The notes beneath the pieces are model-generated. The model made no database searches, was not told the DNA's origin, and saw only the letters and a list, made by a program, of their open reading frames with translations. A DNA stretch of 64,000 bases from Paraburkholderia guartelaensis (lineage in GTDB: Bacteria > Pseudomonadota > Gammaproteobacteria > Burkholderiales > Burkholderiaceae): assembly GCF_004353905.1 (NCBI RefSeq), contig NZ_SMOD01000001.1:248001-312000 (forward strand), read 5' to 3'. Below are positions 52,877 through 61,891 of this stretch, piece by piece. The translations under genes and the position numbers were made by a program. Within the stretch, counting starts at the first letter, position 1; each line of letters opens with the position of its first letter.

Positions 52877-55813
52877 TCAGCGCGCGTCCAGCAGCTCGAA
52901 CAGCGTGTGGAAATCGACGGGCTTCGTGAGATGCGAGTCGATGCCGCTCATGCGCGAGCGCAGCCGGTCGGCGTGCTGGCCCCAACCCGTCAGCGCGATG
53001 ATCTGCAGGCCGACGTAGCGCGGGTTTTGACGAATCTGCCGCGCGATTTCGTAGCCGTCCATGCCGGGCATGCCGATGTCGAGCACGACCGCGTGTGGCA
53101 CCGACTGCCCGAGCGCGCCGAGCGCGGAGGCGCCGTCGTAGACCACGCGCACTTGCGCGCCCTCGCTCGAGAGCACCATGGCGAGCGAATCGGCGGCATC
53201 GCGGTTGTCGTCGACCACGAGAATGCGCTTGCCCGCGAGCGGCTTCGCGGCGCGCGCCACGGTCGCCGGGGTCTCGCGCGCTTCGGCGGGCGTTTGCTGA
53301 GAGAGCGGCAGGCGCACCGTGAAGGTGCTGCCTTTGCCGGGGCCGGCGCTCGCCGCCTCGACCGTGCCGTCATGCATGCGCACGAGATGGCGCACCATGG
53401 TGAGGCCGATGCCCAGACCGCCCTGATTGCGGTCGGCAGGGCGGCTGACCTGCGTGAACATTTCGAATACCTGATCAATCTGCTCCGCCGACATGCCGAT
53501 GCCAGAATCGCTCAGTGCGACGACGACCCACTCGCCTTCGCGCGTGGCGTCGAGCCGGATCTGGCCGCCCGTTTCGGTGTAGCGCGCCGCGTTGTTGAGC
53601 ATGTTTGCGAAGACCTGCGTGAGCCGCACGCGGTCGGCGTCGAGAACGAGCGGGGCGTCGGGCAGCGTGATGCTCAGTTCATGGTGCGCCTGATCGATGG
53701 CGGGGCGGCTCGTTTCAACGGCGCTCTCGATGATTTCCGCGAGCGCAACGGGCGCCTTCACGAGGCCGATCTTGCCGCGTGTGATGCGCGACACTTCCAT
53801 GAGATCGTCGATCAGCCGCACCATGTGATGCACCTGGCGATCGAGCATGTCGAGTATCGGCGCGGAGTCCGCGGGAAACGCGCTGCGCCGGATGAGGTGC
53901 AGCGCATTGGCGATGGGCGCGAGCGGATTGCGCAGCTCGTGGGCGAGCGTCGCGAGGAATTCGTCCTTGCGCCGGTCGGCTTCCTTGAGCGCGTCTTCGG
54001 CGGTCACGGCTTCGGTCACGTCGATCGAGACACACACGTGGCCGCGAAACTCACCGTTCGCGGAAAACCACGGGGCACAGCAGGTTTCGAACCAGTGCCA
54101 GCTTGCGTCCTTGACTCTCACGCGCAGCCGGCTCTGGAATGCGCAATGGTCCTGCTGCGCCGTTTGGACGCGCGAAAGAAAGCCGGGCAGGTCGCGCGGA
54201 TGCACGATAGTGTGCCAGCCGGTTTCGAGCAGTTGTCCGGGCGTGAGGCCGATCGCCGCGAGATAACGCTGGTTCAAATAGACCGTGTTGCCTTGCGTGT
54301 CGATTTGCCAGATCAGCGCGGGCGACGCGTCGGCTAGCGCGCGAAAGCGCGCCTCGCTCTCGCGCAGCGCTTCCTGGGCGCTGCGGCGGTCGTCCACGTC
54401 GATATTCATGCCCACCCACTTGCGCACTGTTCCGTCCTGATTCCAGATCGGCGCGGCGCGCACGTTGGTCCAGCGCCAGCCGCCTGTTGCGACGTGCAGG
54501 CGGAATTCCGCGTTGACCACGCGCTGCGCCGCAATCGCGTCTTTCCATTGACTCAGCGCGTAGCCGCGGTCGTCGGGATGAACGGCGTTCGCCCAGCCTT
54601 CGCCGAGCCATTCTGCGCCGGGCTGGCCCGTATATTCCGACCAGCCCGGCGAGACCGATTCGGCCTGACCCTGGGCATCGGCTTCCCATACGGCCTGCGC
54701 AAATCCTTCCACCAAAGCGCGAAAGCGCTCCTCGCTTTCCACGCATTCGGTTTCCACGCGCTTGCGTTCCGTAATGTCCAGCGCGAATTCGGCGCACTTC
54801 GAGGTCATGCCCGAGCCCGATAGCCGGGTCGGCGCGAAAAGGCCCCACCAGCGCGTGCCGTCCTTGCGGATCAACTGCCGCTCGTAGGGCTGGGTGCGTC
54901 CGGTGGTGGCGAGGTCTGTGACCGCGCGCGTCGTGACGCCGAGGAATTCGAGCGGCACGAGCCGGTCCCAGTGTGCCGCGGCGCGCAAATCTTCGCGGCT
55001 ATAGCCGCTCATCTGCTCGAATGCGCTGTTGGCGTCGGCCATGGAGCCGTCGAGGTCGAAGAACAGCACTCCGACGGTTTCGATGGAGATGGCGGCCTGC
55101 AGGCGCGCCTCGCTCTCGCGCAGCGCGTCTTCGACCTGCTTGCGCTGCTCGGCTTCGTCGTGGAGCTTCGTATTGATGTTCTGTAGCGTGCGCGAGCGTT
55201 CGGCCACCTGCTGTGCGAGATTGCGGCCTGCGTCCTGGGCGTCGCTCAGTGCGCTCGTCAACTGGTGCGCGGCGCTCGCGCAGGAGGCGAGGCTTTGCAG
55301 CAGACGCGCGTCCTCGGCGTCGAAATGTCTTTCCTGGCCGTGCGTCACGGCCCAGACCGTGCCGACCACCGTGCCGTTGACGCGCCAGGGCACGTGCAGC
55401 GCTTCGCGGATGGGCGGATCGATCGTGCGGTACGAAGCAAAGCAGCGTGCTGGGCGGTCGAACAGGAGCATGCTATTGCGCCCCTCGGTCACGCCGCTGG
55501 GGCAGTCGTCGCCGGGAAGCGTCCGGTCCACTTCGCCGGCCAGTTCGCCGGCCACCGCGCCCCAGCGGAACTGGGCCGTGGCGCCGTCGCGCTCGGGCAC
55601 GCTCACGCCCGCCGACTCGGCGCGGCAAAGCGCGAGGGCGAGCCGCGCGAGCATATGCAGTACACCTGAAGGATGACACGCCATTTCCTGCGTGAGTGCA
55701 GCAAGCGCACGGCTCTCGCCCTGGTAGTCGGGCAGCCGGTTGGGGCGGTTCACCAGAGCCTCGGTGATCAGCGTTTCCTCGACCGTGAGCGCAGGTGCGC
55801 CGTTGTCTTGCAT
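52877..55813 (-). CDS. hybrid histidine kinase (GAF-PAS-PAS-PAS-HisKA-HATPase-REC)
   Basis: A 978-residue soluble sensor kinase. Order: GAF about 40-190, PAS about 235-350, 360-475 and 485-605, HisKA with His625 in [14 protein letters not shown], HATPase about 725-845 (N-box [20 protein letters not shown]), and a receiver about 862-978 with Asp near 912 ([12 protein letters not shown]) and Lys in LTKPVDF. No membrane segment, so it senses a cytosolic cue such as redox, ligand or light. No response regulator or output domain adjoins; it must signal through a phosphotransfer partner elsewhere. GGAGG lies four bases before the start. Confidence 0.93.
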   Translation of the reverse strand: MQDNGAPALTVEETLITEALVNRPNRLPDYQGESRALAALTQEMACHPSGVLHMLARLALALCRAESAGVSVPERDGATAQFRWGAVAGELAGEVDRTLPGDDCPSGVTEGRNSMLLFDRPARCFASYRTIDPPIREALHVPWRVNGTVVGTVWAVTHGQERHFDAEDARLLQSLASCASAAHQLTSALSDAQDAGRNLAQQVAERSRTLQNINTKLHDEAEQRKQVEDALRESEARLQAAISIETVGVLFFDLDGSMADANSAFEQMSGYSREDLRAAAHWDRLVPLEFLGVTTRAVTDLATTGRTQPYERQLIRKDGTRWWGLFAPTRLSGSGMTSKCAEFALDITERKRVETECVESEERFRALVEGFAQAVWEADAQGQAESVSPGWSEYTGQPGAEWLGEGWANAVHPDDRGYALSQWKDAIAAQRVVNAEFRLHVATGGWRWTNVRAAPIWNQDGTVRKWVGMNIDVDDRRSAQEALRESEARFRALADASPALIWQIDTQGNTVYLNQRYLAAIGLTPGQLLETGWHTIVHPRDLPGFLSRVQTAQQDHCAFQSRLRVRVKDASWHWFETCCAPWFSANGEFRGHVCVSIDVTEAVTAEDALKEADRRKDEFLATLAHELRNPLAPIANALHLIRRSAFPADSAPILDMLDRQVHHMVRLIDDLMEVSRITRGKIGLVKAPVALAEIIESAVETSRPAIDQAHHELSITLPDAPLVLDADRVRLTQVFANMLNNAARYTETGGQIRLDATREGEWVVVALSDSGIGMSAEQIDQVFEMFTQVSRPADRNQGGLGIGLTMVRHLVRMHDGTVEAASAGPGKGSTFTVRLPLSQQTPAEARETPATVARAAKPLAGKRILVVDDNRDAADSLAMVLSSEGAQVRVVYDGASALGALGQSVPHAVVLDIGMPGMDGYEIARQIRQNPRYVGLQIIALTGWGQHADRLRSRMSGIDSHLTKPVDFHTLFELLDAR

Positions 55814-55839
55814 GCTGCCTCCGCTTTAGTCGTCCGCTG

Positions 55840-55881
55840 CGCCTGCGTTCGCATCTTCGGTGCAAGGTGCGAACGCAGGCG
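55840..55881. repeat. 14-bp perfect inverted repeat upstream of hybrid kinase
   Basis: CGCCTGCGTTCGCA, 14-base spacer, TGCGAACGCAGGCG: two perfect 14-base arms. It lies 26 bases upstream of the kinase start, within its leader, in the 245-base gap before the Ku gene, which runs divergently. It could fold in the kinase message, be a divergent operator, or be a recombination-type site. Confidence 0.75.
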
Positions 55882-56058
55882 GAGCCCATTGTGTTTGTCG
55901 GTGAGCATCGCGTATTCCCGTAGATGAAAACCGGGAGATGCCAGCGCGTTTTGTTGCGTCCCTTTGAACGCCGCGCACGCCTGAGCCGGCCGCAAAGCGC
56001 GGCGGGCATTGCGTTTGCTTGAAGGCCGCACGGTATGGAAGGTGAGGAGGATGCGATC

Positions 56059-56928
56059 ATGCCACGCGCGATATGGAAAGGTGCCATCACCTTCGGGCTC
56101 GTGTATGTGCCGGTCGAATTGTTCCCGGCTACGCAGAGCGAACGTACCGGCTTCAACCTGCTCGACCGGCGCACGCTGGACCCGATCGGCTACCAGCAGA
56201 TCAACAAGCGCACGGGCAAACCGGTCCAGCGCGACGACATCGTGCGCGGCTACGAGTATGAAAAGGGCGCCTACGTCGTGATTTCCGACGAGGAGATCAA
56301 GGCCGCGAGCCCCGAATCGACACAGACGGTCGACTTGCTCGCGTTCGTGGAGGCGCCGCAGGTTTCATTTCTTTACCTCGACACGCCGTACTGGCTCGCC
56401 CCCGACAAGCGCGCGGGCAAGACTTACGCGCTGTTGCGCGATGCGCTCGCGGCGAGCGGCAAGATCGGCATTGCGAGCGTCGTGCTGCACAGCCGGCAGC
56501 ATCTCGCGGCGCTCGTGGCGGCGGGTCCTGCGCTTGCGCTGCAAACGCTTCGGTGGGCCACCGAGGTGCGCGAGTTCGATGCGGTGCGGAGCCTGCCCAA
56601 GAGTGCAAGAGCGGCGGGCGTGAGCACACATGAGCTGCAAATGGCGCGCAAGCTCATCGACGACATGAGCGCGGACTGGGTCCCAGAGTCGTATCGCGAC
56701 ACCTACCGCGATGCCATTCTCGAACTGGCCGAGCGCAAGGCGCGCGAAGGCAAGGCGCACGAACTCACGCACGTCGAAGCGCCCGCGCCCGAGCGGCGCG
56801 GCGCGGATATCGTCGACCTCTCCGAGTTACTCAAGCGCAGCCTCGGCGAGCGCAGCGAGCGCGGCGCAAGTGCGTCGCCCAGGAAAACGGCGAAAACGGC
56901 GCCGAAGCGCGGACGGCGCGCGGCATGA
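56059..56928 (+). CDS. ku: bacterial Ku DNA end-binding protein
   Basis: A 289-residue Ku homodimer subunit for non-homologous end joining. The N-terminus is diagnostic (MPRAIWKGAITFGLVYVPVEL), followed by the bridge region and EFDAVRSLPKSARAAGVSTHELQMA. The tail is basic (KTAKTAPKRGRRAA), as in many bacterial Ku proteins, and may extend DNA binding or recruit LigD. The ATG at 56059 has AGGAGG eight bases upstream; the longer frame is rejected. The LigD gene begins 41 bases after its stop. Confidence 0.95.
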   Translation: MPRAIWKGAITFGLVYVPVELFPATQSERTGFNLLDRRTLDPIGYQQINKRTGKPVQRDDIVRGYEYEKGAYVVISDEEIKAASPESTQTVDLLAFVEAPQVSFLYLDTPYWLAPDKRAGKTYALLRDALAASGKIGIASVVLHSRQHLAALVAAGPALALQTLRWATEVREFDAVRSLPKSARAAGVSTHELQMARKLIDDMSADWVPESYRDTYRDAILELAERKAREGKAHELTHVEAPAPERRGADIVDLSELLKRSLGERSERGASASPRKTAKTAPKRGRRAA

Positions 56929-56969
56929 TGAACGCAAATGCGGCTCTGAGAGCGCAACAAGGGTGAACG

Positions 56970-58487
56970 ATGAAGCACAAGCTCGAAGTCTACGAACAGA
57001 AGCGCCGCTTCGATGAAACTCCGGAGCCGCGTGGTCGCACTGCGCGACGCAGTGCGAGACCACGAGAAGGTGAAGGTTCATTCGTGATCCAGCGTCACGA
57101 CGCGCGGCGGCTGCACTACGACTTTCGCCTCGAACTCGACGGCACGCTCAAGTCGTGGGCCATTCCCAAGGGCCCGAGCCTCGACCCAACGGTGAAGCGG
57201 CTCGCCGTGCACGTGGAGGATCATCGGCTCGAATATGGCTCATTCGAGGGGCGCATTCCCGAAGGCAGCTATGGCGCGGGCACGGTGGCGATCTGGGACC
57301 ACGGCGTGTGGCGTCCCGAGGGCGGCTTGCGCGGCGCGCGCGAAGGGTATGCGCAAGGCAAGCTCAAATTCACGCTCGAGGGCGAGCGACTGCACGGCGG
57401 CTGGACGCTCGTGCGCAGCCCCATGCATGACGGCAAACAGGAGAGCTGGCTGCTCATCAAGCAGCGCGACGACGAGGCCGTGCCCGAGGACGAATTCCAC
57501 GTAGTCTCGGACGAACGTGCCGCGTCGAACGCGTCGAACGCATCGAAAGTGTCGAAAGTGTCGAAAGCATCGAAAAAGCGCGCCCGGGCGAGCAACGAAG
57601 CCGAGGTCGCAGGCGTGCGCATCACGCATCCCGAGCGTGTGATCGACGCACAAAGCGGACTGCGCAAGATCGATCTCGTTGAGTACTTCGAAGCGATTTC
57701 CGCATGGCTGCTGCCGCATGTGCAAGGGCGCCCCGTGGCGCTTGCGCGTGCGCCCAAGGGCGTGGGAGGCGAGCTGTTTTTCCAGAAACACGCCAAAGCG
57801 TTGCAGATTCCCCATGCCACGCAGCACGCCGGTCTCGATCCAGGCCATGCGCCGCTGCTCACGCTCGAATCCACCGAAGCGTTGGTCGGCGCGGCGCAGA
57901 TGGACACCATCGAACTGCACACCTGGAATGCGCTCGCGGCGAGCATCGAAAAGCCCGACCGCATCGTCTTCGACCTGGACCCCGATCCCTCGCTTCCATG
58001 GGAGCGCATGCTCGAGGCCGCGCAGCTCACGCGCGAACTGCTCGACGCGCTGGGCCTGCGGGCATGGTGCAAGACGAGCGGCGGACGGGGCCTGCACCTG
58101 GTCGTGCCGCTCACGCGCCATGCCGGCTGGGAGGAGGCGAAGGACTTCGCGCGCGCGGTGGCGAGCCACATGGCGGCGACGCTGCCCGAGCGCTTCAGCG
58201 CGAAGATGGGGGCGCAAAACCGCAAGGGCCGGATTTTCGTGGATTATCTGCGCAACAACCGCGGCGCGAGCACGGCCGCGGCTTACGCGCCGCGGGCGCG
58301 GCCCGGTCTCGGCGTGTCGGTGCCCGTGGACTGGGACGAACTGCACACGCTCACAAGCGGCGACCAGTGGAATGTCGCGAACGTACGCGAGCGGCTCGAA
58401 GCGCTGCGCACCGATCCGTGGAGCGGCTACGAAAAGGCACGCCAACGCATTACGGCTGCGATGTGGAAACAACTCGGCGGAAAGTGA
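56970..58487 (+). CDS. ligD: LigD-like protein with phosphoesterase and polymerase domains only
   Basis: A 505-residue end-processing protein. Residues about 1-170 are the 3'-phosphoesterase domain (VIQRHDARRLHYDFRLELDG, EGSYGAGTVAIWDHG). Residues about 216-500 are the primase/polymerase domain (VRITHPERVID, FDLDPDPSLPWER, SGGRGLHLVVPL). The usual ATP-dependent ligase domain between them is missing; no KxDG nucleotidyl motif exists in the frame. A short repetitive linker (about 185-205) joins the two. It may process ends made by Ku for a separate ligase. The frame is intact, so this looks like a real architecture rather than a broken gene. Confidence 0.92.
   Translation: MKHKLEVYEQKRRFDETPEPRGRTARRSARPREGEGSFVIQRHDARRLHYDFRLELDGTLKSWAIPKGPSLDPTVKRLAVHVEDHRLEYGSFEGRIPEGSYGAGTVAIWDHGVWRPEGGLRGAREGYAQGKLKFTLEGERLHGGWTLVRSPMHDGKQESWLLIKQRDDEAVPEDEFHVVSDERAASNASNASKVSKVSKASKKRARASNEAEVAGVRITHPERVIDAQSGLRKIDLVEYFEAISAWLLPHVQGRPVALARAPKGVGGELFFQKHAKALQIPHATQHAGLDPGHAPLLTLESTEALVGAAQMDTIELHTWNALAASIEKPDRIVFDLDPDPSLPWERMLEAAQLTRELLDALGLRAWCKTSGGRGLHLVVPLTRHAGWEEAKDFARAVASHMAATLPERFSAKMGAQNRKGRIFVDYLRNNRGASTAAAYAPRARPGLGVSVPVDWDELHTLTSGDQWNVANVRERLEALRTDPWSGYEKARQRITAAMWKQLGGK
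57525..57578 (+). repeat. six 9-bp tandem units in the LigD linker
   Basis: Six near-identical 9-base units, each beginning TCGAA (TCGAACGCG, TCGAACGCA, TCGAAAGTG twice, TCGAAAGCA, TCGAAAAAG), encode Ser-Asn-Ala or Ser-Lys-Val/Ala triplets in the linker between the phosphoesterase and polymerase domains. Unit number may vary between strains. Confidence 0.85.
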
Positions 58488-58571
58488 AAGCGTATCGTCA
58501 GATTGGCTAAATTTGTCAGGCAACAAGGCTTGACAACGCAAGCTTGTCACACAAAAATTGTGCCTCCTCCC

Positions 58572-58598
58572 TCAAGACGGCGCGCAATGCGCCGTTAT
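58572..58598 (+). promoter_or_regulatory. possible sigma-28 (FliA) promoter for the chemoreceptor
   Basis: TCAAGACG, 11 bases, GCCGTTAT fits the TAAAGTTT-N11-GCCGATAA pattern at the strongest positions. It lies about 150 bases upstream of the chemoreceptor. The same bases also form a 7-base hairpin (ACGGCGC/GCGCCGT), so a structural role is possible. Confidence 0.45.
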
Positions 58599-58749
58599 CG
58601 GGAAGGAGAAACAACGCTGGCGCCCGCAGTGCGCCAACGAACAAGGTCGGCAGCGCGTCAAGGTACCTTCAGTCAAGCCCCGGGGACAGGGCTGGCCGCC
58701 AGAGGCGACGCGCGCCGCACATAAAACTGATAAGGCGTACGAACGTTTC

Positions 58750-60279
58750 ATGCGAATTTCCACACGACTCCTTCTTCTGGTCATCACGGCGCTGATCGGG
58801 TTGATCGCCATTGGCGGCTATGGGCTCGTCAGCCTCAAGCGGGAAATGCTCGACGAAACGCGCGGCAAGATCACGAATCTGCTGCAGATGGCTGAGCATC
58901 TCGCGACCTTCTATCACGACCAGGAAGCTGCCGGGAAAATGACGCGCGAACAGGCGCAGGCGGCCACGCAGCAGGCGCTCAACCAGCTCAACTATTCCGA
59001 TCGGAGCTACTTCTGGGCGCGCCTGCCCGATGGCACGACACTGGTTCACCGCAATCTGGCGTCGATCGGCAAGGTCAATGTAGGCAAGGCGCCCGACGGG
59101 CGGCCCGACACCGATCTCTACCGCGAAATGCTCGCGCGCGAGCACATCCCCGTGATGATGACGATGGCGAAGCACCCCACCACGGGGCAGTTGACGGCGA
59201 AGATGAACGGCATCGTGGAGTTCGCGCCGTGGGGCTGGTGGATCGGCACGGGCTTCTTTCTCGACGATATCGACGCCACGTTCTGGCGCACCGGCCGCGT
59301 GCTGCTTGCACTCATCATCGCGGCGGTGGCGGGTATCGGCGTGCTGTCGTGGCAGATCATTCGCAATCTCGTGGGCACGCTCGGGGGCGAACCGCATTAT
59401 GCGGTGGCGGTCACGCACCGTATCGCGACGGGTGACCTGACCGGCAACGTCGAGTTGCGGCCCGGCGACAACCGCAGCTTGCTGGCGTCGATTGCGCGCA
59501 TGCAAACGAGCCTCGTCACCATGATCAGCGAGATCCGCTCGGGCGCGGAGTCCGTGACGGCGGGCGCGGGCGAGATCGCCGCGGGCAATACGGACCTCTC
59601 GTCGCGCACCGAAGAGCAGGCTGCCTCGCTGCAGCAAACCGCGGCCAGCATGGAGCAGCTCACATCGACGGTGCAGAACAACGAGGCCAACGCCAACCAG
59701 GCTCGCCAGCTCGTTTCCACGGCCAGCACGGCGGCGGCCGATGGCGGCGCGGCGGTGGCGGCCGTGGTGGATACGATGTCGGCCATTCAGAACTCGTCGG
59801 AAAAGATGGTCGAGATCACGGGCGTAATCGAAGGCATTGCGTTTCAGACCAACATTCTCGCGCTCAACGCCGCCGTCGAGGCCGCGCGTGCGGGCGAGGA
59901 AGGACGCGGATTCGCGGTCGTCGCCTCCGAAGTGCGTTCGCTTGCGCAGCGCAGCGCGAGCGCGGCGCGCGAAATCAAGGTGCTGATCGACGCATCGGTC
60001 GGGCAGGTGCGCGAGGGGTCGGAGCGCGTGCGCGCGGCTGGCGCCACCATGGAAAGCATCGTGCGCTCGGTCGAAAACGTCACGGACATCATTACGGGCA
60101 TTTCCGAGGCGTCGTCCGAGCAGCGTCTTGGCATCGAGCAGATCAGCCGCGCCGTCACACAGATGGATGAGGTGACGCAGCAGAACGCGGCGCTCGTGGA
60201 AGAGGCCGCTGCCGCCGCCGATTCGCTCTCGGGGCAGGCGCACCGGCTATCGCAGGCGGTGTCGATTTTCCGGACCTGA
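58750..60279 (+). CDS. methyl-accepting chemotaxis protein with sCache sensor
   Basis: A 509-residue chemoreceptor. A first membrane helix (about 6-28) and a second (about 180-200) bound a single-Cache-type periplasmic sensor (LNYSDRSYFWARLPDGTTLVHR; GIVEFAPWGWWIGTGFF). HAMP and the signalling domain follow, with hairpin-tip EGIAFQTNILALNAAVEAAR and AGEEGRGFAVVASEVR. Start 58750 is the ATG before the first helix; the 64-codon upstream extension is spacer. sCache sensors often bind small organic acids, and its neighbour is the ectoine operon, but no link is proven. Confidence 0.93.
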   Translation: MRISTRLLLLVITALIGLIAIGGYGLVSLKREMLDETRGKITNLLQMAEHLATFYHDQEAAGKMTREQAQAATQQALNQLNYSDRSYFWARLPDGTTLVHRNLASIGKVNVGKAPDGRPDTDLYREMLAREHIPVMMTMAKHPTTGQLTAKMNGIVEFAPWGWWIGTGFFLDDIDATFWRTGRVLLALIIAAVAGIGVLSWQIIRNLVGTLGGEPHYAVAVTHRIATGDLTGNVELRPGDNRSLLASIARMQTSLVTMISEIRSGAESVTAGAGEIAAGNTDLSSRTEEQAASLQQTAASMEQLTSTVQNNEANANQARQLVSTASTAAADGGAAVAAVVDTMSAIQNSSEKMVEITGVIEGIAFQTNILALNAAVEAARAGEEGRGFAVVASEVRSLAQRSASAAREIKVLIDASVGQVREGSERVRAAGATMESIVRSVENVTDIITGISEASSEQRLGIEQISRAVTQMDEVTQQNAALVEEAAAAADSLSGQAHRLSQAVSIFRT

Positions 60280-60314
60280 TTGTCCTTTTTTACCCGCAAT
60301 TGTCCTGAGACAAT
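60279..60314. promoter_or_regulatory. EnuR operator candidate upstream of enuR
   Basis: ATTGTCCT occurs at 60279-60286 and 60299-60306, exactly 20 bases apart. The second copy is part of an inverted repeat ATTGT-N6-ACAAT (60299-60314). Direct repeats with an overlapping palindrome just before a MocR gene fit MocR-type operators. A similar 16-base element occurs before eutB (61813-61828). Confidence 0.65.
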
Positions 60315-60369
60315 TATTTTCCGCCCCGTTTCTGAGCGACCATGAACGCTTACCGAGGAGCGGATCGAG

Positions 60370-61782
60370 ATGGCGTGGGCGACGATTTCGGGCGAGTGGC
60401 GTGACGCGGTCGGGGCCGCGCACGGCGCGGAGTCCAAATACAAACGGCTGGTCAAGGCGATTGCACAGGACATCGAGCGCGGCGCGCTCGTTTCCGGCGT
60501 GCGCCTCGCGCCGCAGCGCGAGGTGGCCGCGGAACTGGGCGTGAGCGTGCAGACGGTCACCAATGCCTACAAGGAACTCGAAAGGCAGGGCCTGATTCGA
60601 TGCGAGGTGGGGCGCGGCAGCTTCGTCGCCGCGCGCGTGACCGAGTCGATGTCGAACTATATTCTCGACACGGCCGAGCGCGAGATCGTCGACTTTTCCA
60701 TTGCGCGCATTGTCCACACGCCGCAGCACGACGCCGCGTGGCGCGACGTGTGCGCCACGCTCGCGACGCTCGACGATCAACCGTGGATTCGCTCGTTTCG
60801 CCCTATCGCGGGCTTCGAGCATCATCGCCAGGCGGGCGCGGCATGGCTCGCCTCGCTCAACATGCCTGTGAAACCCGAATCGCTCCTCATCACCAATGGC
60901 GCGGCGCACGGCATTTTCCTTGCGCTCGCCTCCACGGTCGGTCCCGGTGACACCGTGCTCTGCGAAAGCCTCACGGACCACGGCGTGATCGGCTCGGCAA
61001 ACGTGCTGGGCTTCACGCTCAAGGGGCTCGAAATCGACGAATACGGCATACGTCCCGAGCATTTCGAGGAGATGTGCGACAGCGAGCGCGTGAGCGCGCT
61101 CGTGTGCACGCCGACCTTCAACAATCCGACCATGGCCGTTTTGCCCGATTCGCGCCGCCGCGCGATTGCGCGCATTGCGGAGCGCTATGGCGTGTACGTG
61201 ATCGAGGACGATGTGTATGGCGCGCTGCCCGCGAAAGCCAACACGCCTATCGCGAGCCTGATTCCCGAGTTGGCGTTCTATTGCACGAGCATGACCAAAT
61301 CGGTGCTGACCGGCCTGCGCACAGGCTATCTCGCCATGCCGCGCCGCCTTGCGCTGCGCGTGGAAAGCGTGCTGCGCGTGAGCTGCTGGATGGCGACCTC
61401 GCCGATTGCGGAAATTGCCACGCGCTGGATCATGGATGGTACCGCGCGGCGCCTCGTGGAGCTGCAGCGCGAGCGGCTCGCGGCGCGACAGGCGATGGTG
61501 CGCGAGGCGTTGGGCGACTATGTGCTCGGCGCGCATCCCAACGCGCTTTCTGCCTGGTTGCGCGTGCCCGATTACTGGCAGGCGGATCGCCTCGTGCGCG
61601 AGTTGCGCAATCGCCAGATTGCCGTGACCTCGCCGGACCCATTTCTCGTTGGCGGCACAGCGCGTCCCAATGCGGTGCGCATCTGCCTCGGCGCGGAAGC
61701 GTCGGACACCGCGTGCCGCAACGCGCTCCAGACCATGGCGGGCGTGTTCGAGCAGTATCCGCACGTGCACGATTTCAACTAG
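60370..61782 (+). CDS. enuR: EnuR, MocR/GabR-type regulator of ectoine catabolism
   Basis: A 470-residue regulator. The GntR-type winged helix lies at about 22-90 (APQREVAAELGVSVQTVTNA), and the aminotransferase-like domain has the PLP Lys at about 310 (TSMTKSVLTGLRTGY) and EDDVYGAL. EnuR proteins are repressors relieved by ectoine-derived diaminobutyrate compounds. The call rests mainly on the genes that follow (eutB, eutC, doeA), the known EnuR context. Two MocR genes in this window differ in neighbours, so they serve different substrates. Confidence 0.85.
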   Translation: MAWATISGEWRDAVGAAHGAESKYKRLVKAIAQDIERGALVSGVRLAPQREVAAELGVSVQTVTNAYKELERQGLIRCEVGRGSFVAARVTESMSNYILDTAEREIVDFSIARIVHTPQHDAAWRDVCATLATLDDQPWIRSFRPIAGFEHHRQAGAAWLASLNMPVKPESLLITNGAAHGIFLALASTVGPGDTVLCESLTDHGVIGSANVLGFTLKGLEIDEYGIRPEHFEEMCDSERVSALVCTPTFNNPTMAVLPDSRRRAIARIAERYGVYVIEDDVYGALPAKANTPIASLIPELAFYCTSMTKSVLTGLRTGYLAMPRRLALRVESVLRVSCWMATSPIAEIATRWIMDGTARRLVELQRERLAARQAMVREALGDYVLGAHPNALSAWLRVPDYWQADRLVRELRNRQIAVTSPDPFLVGGTARPNAVRICLGAEASDTACRNALQTMAGVFEQYPHVHDFN

Positions 61783-61812
61783 ACGATTGGGTTTGCCGAT
61801 CCGGGCGCGCGG

Positions 61813-61828
61813 ATTGTACCAGGACATT
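61813..61828. promoter_or_regulatory. EnuR-like operator candidate upstream of eutB
   Basis: ATTGT-N6-ACATT matches the ATTGT-N6-ACAAT element before enuR in nine of ten fixed positions, at the same spacing. It lies about 65 bases before the eutB start in the 109-base gap after enuR. Confidence 0.55.
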
Positions 61829-61891
61829 AGAAAGCCCGTTTTGGCTCATTAGACTGGATTGCACAGATTCACTGGAAGGAACGTGCATTTC

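Noticed and set aside
57525-57578. CRISPR-like array
   Set aside because: Units are 9 bases, in frame and without spacers; it is a coding microsatellite.
57240-58550. 436-codon minus-strand open frame over ligD
   Set aside because: Antisense shadow; considered as a hidden ligase domain but contains no KxDG motif.
58669-60243. 524-codon minus-strand open frame
   Set aside because: Antisense of the chemoreceptor; composition and lack of motifs show it is a shadow.
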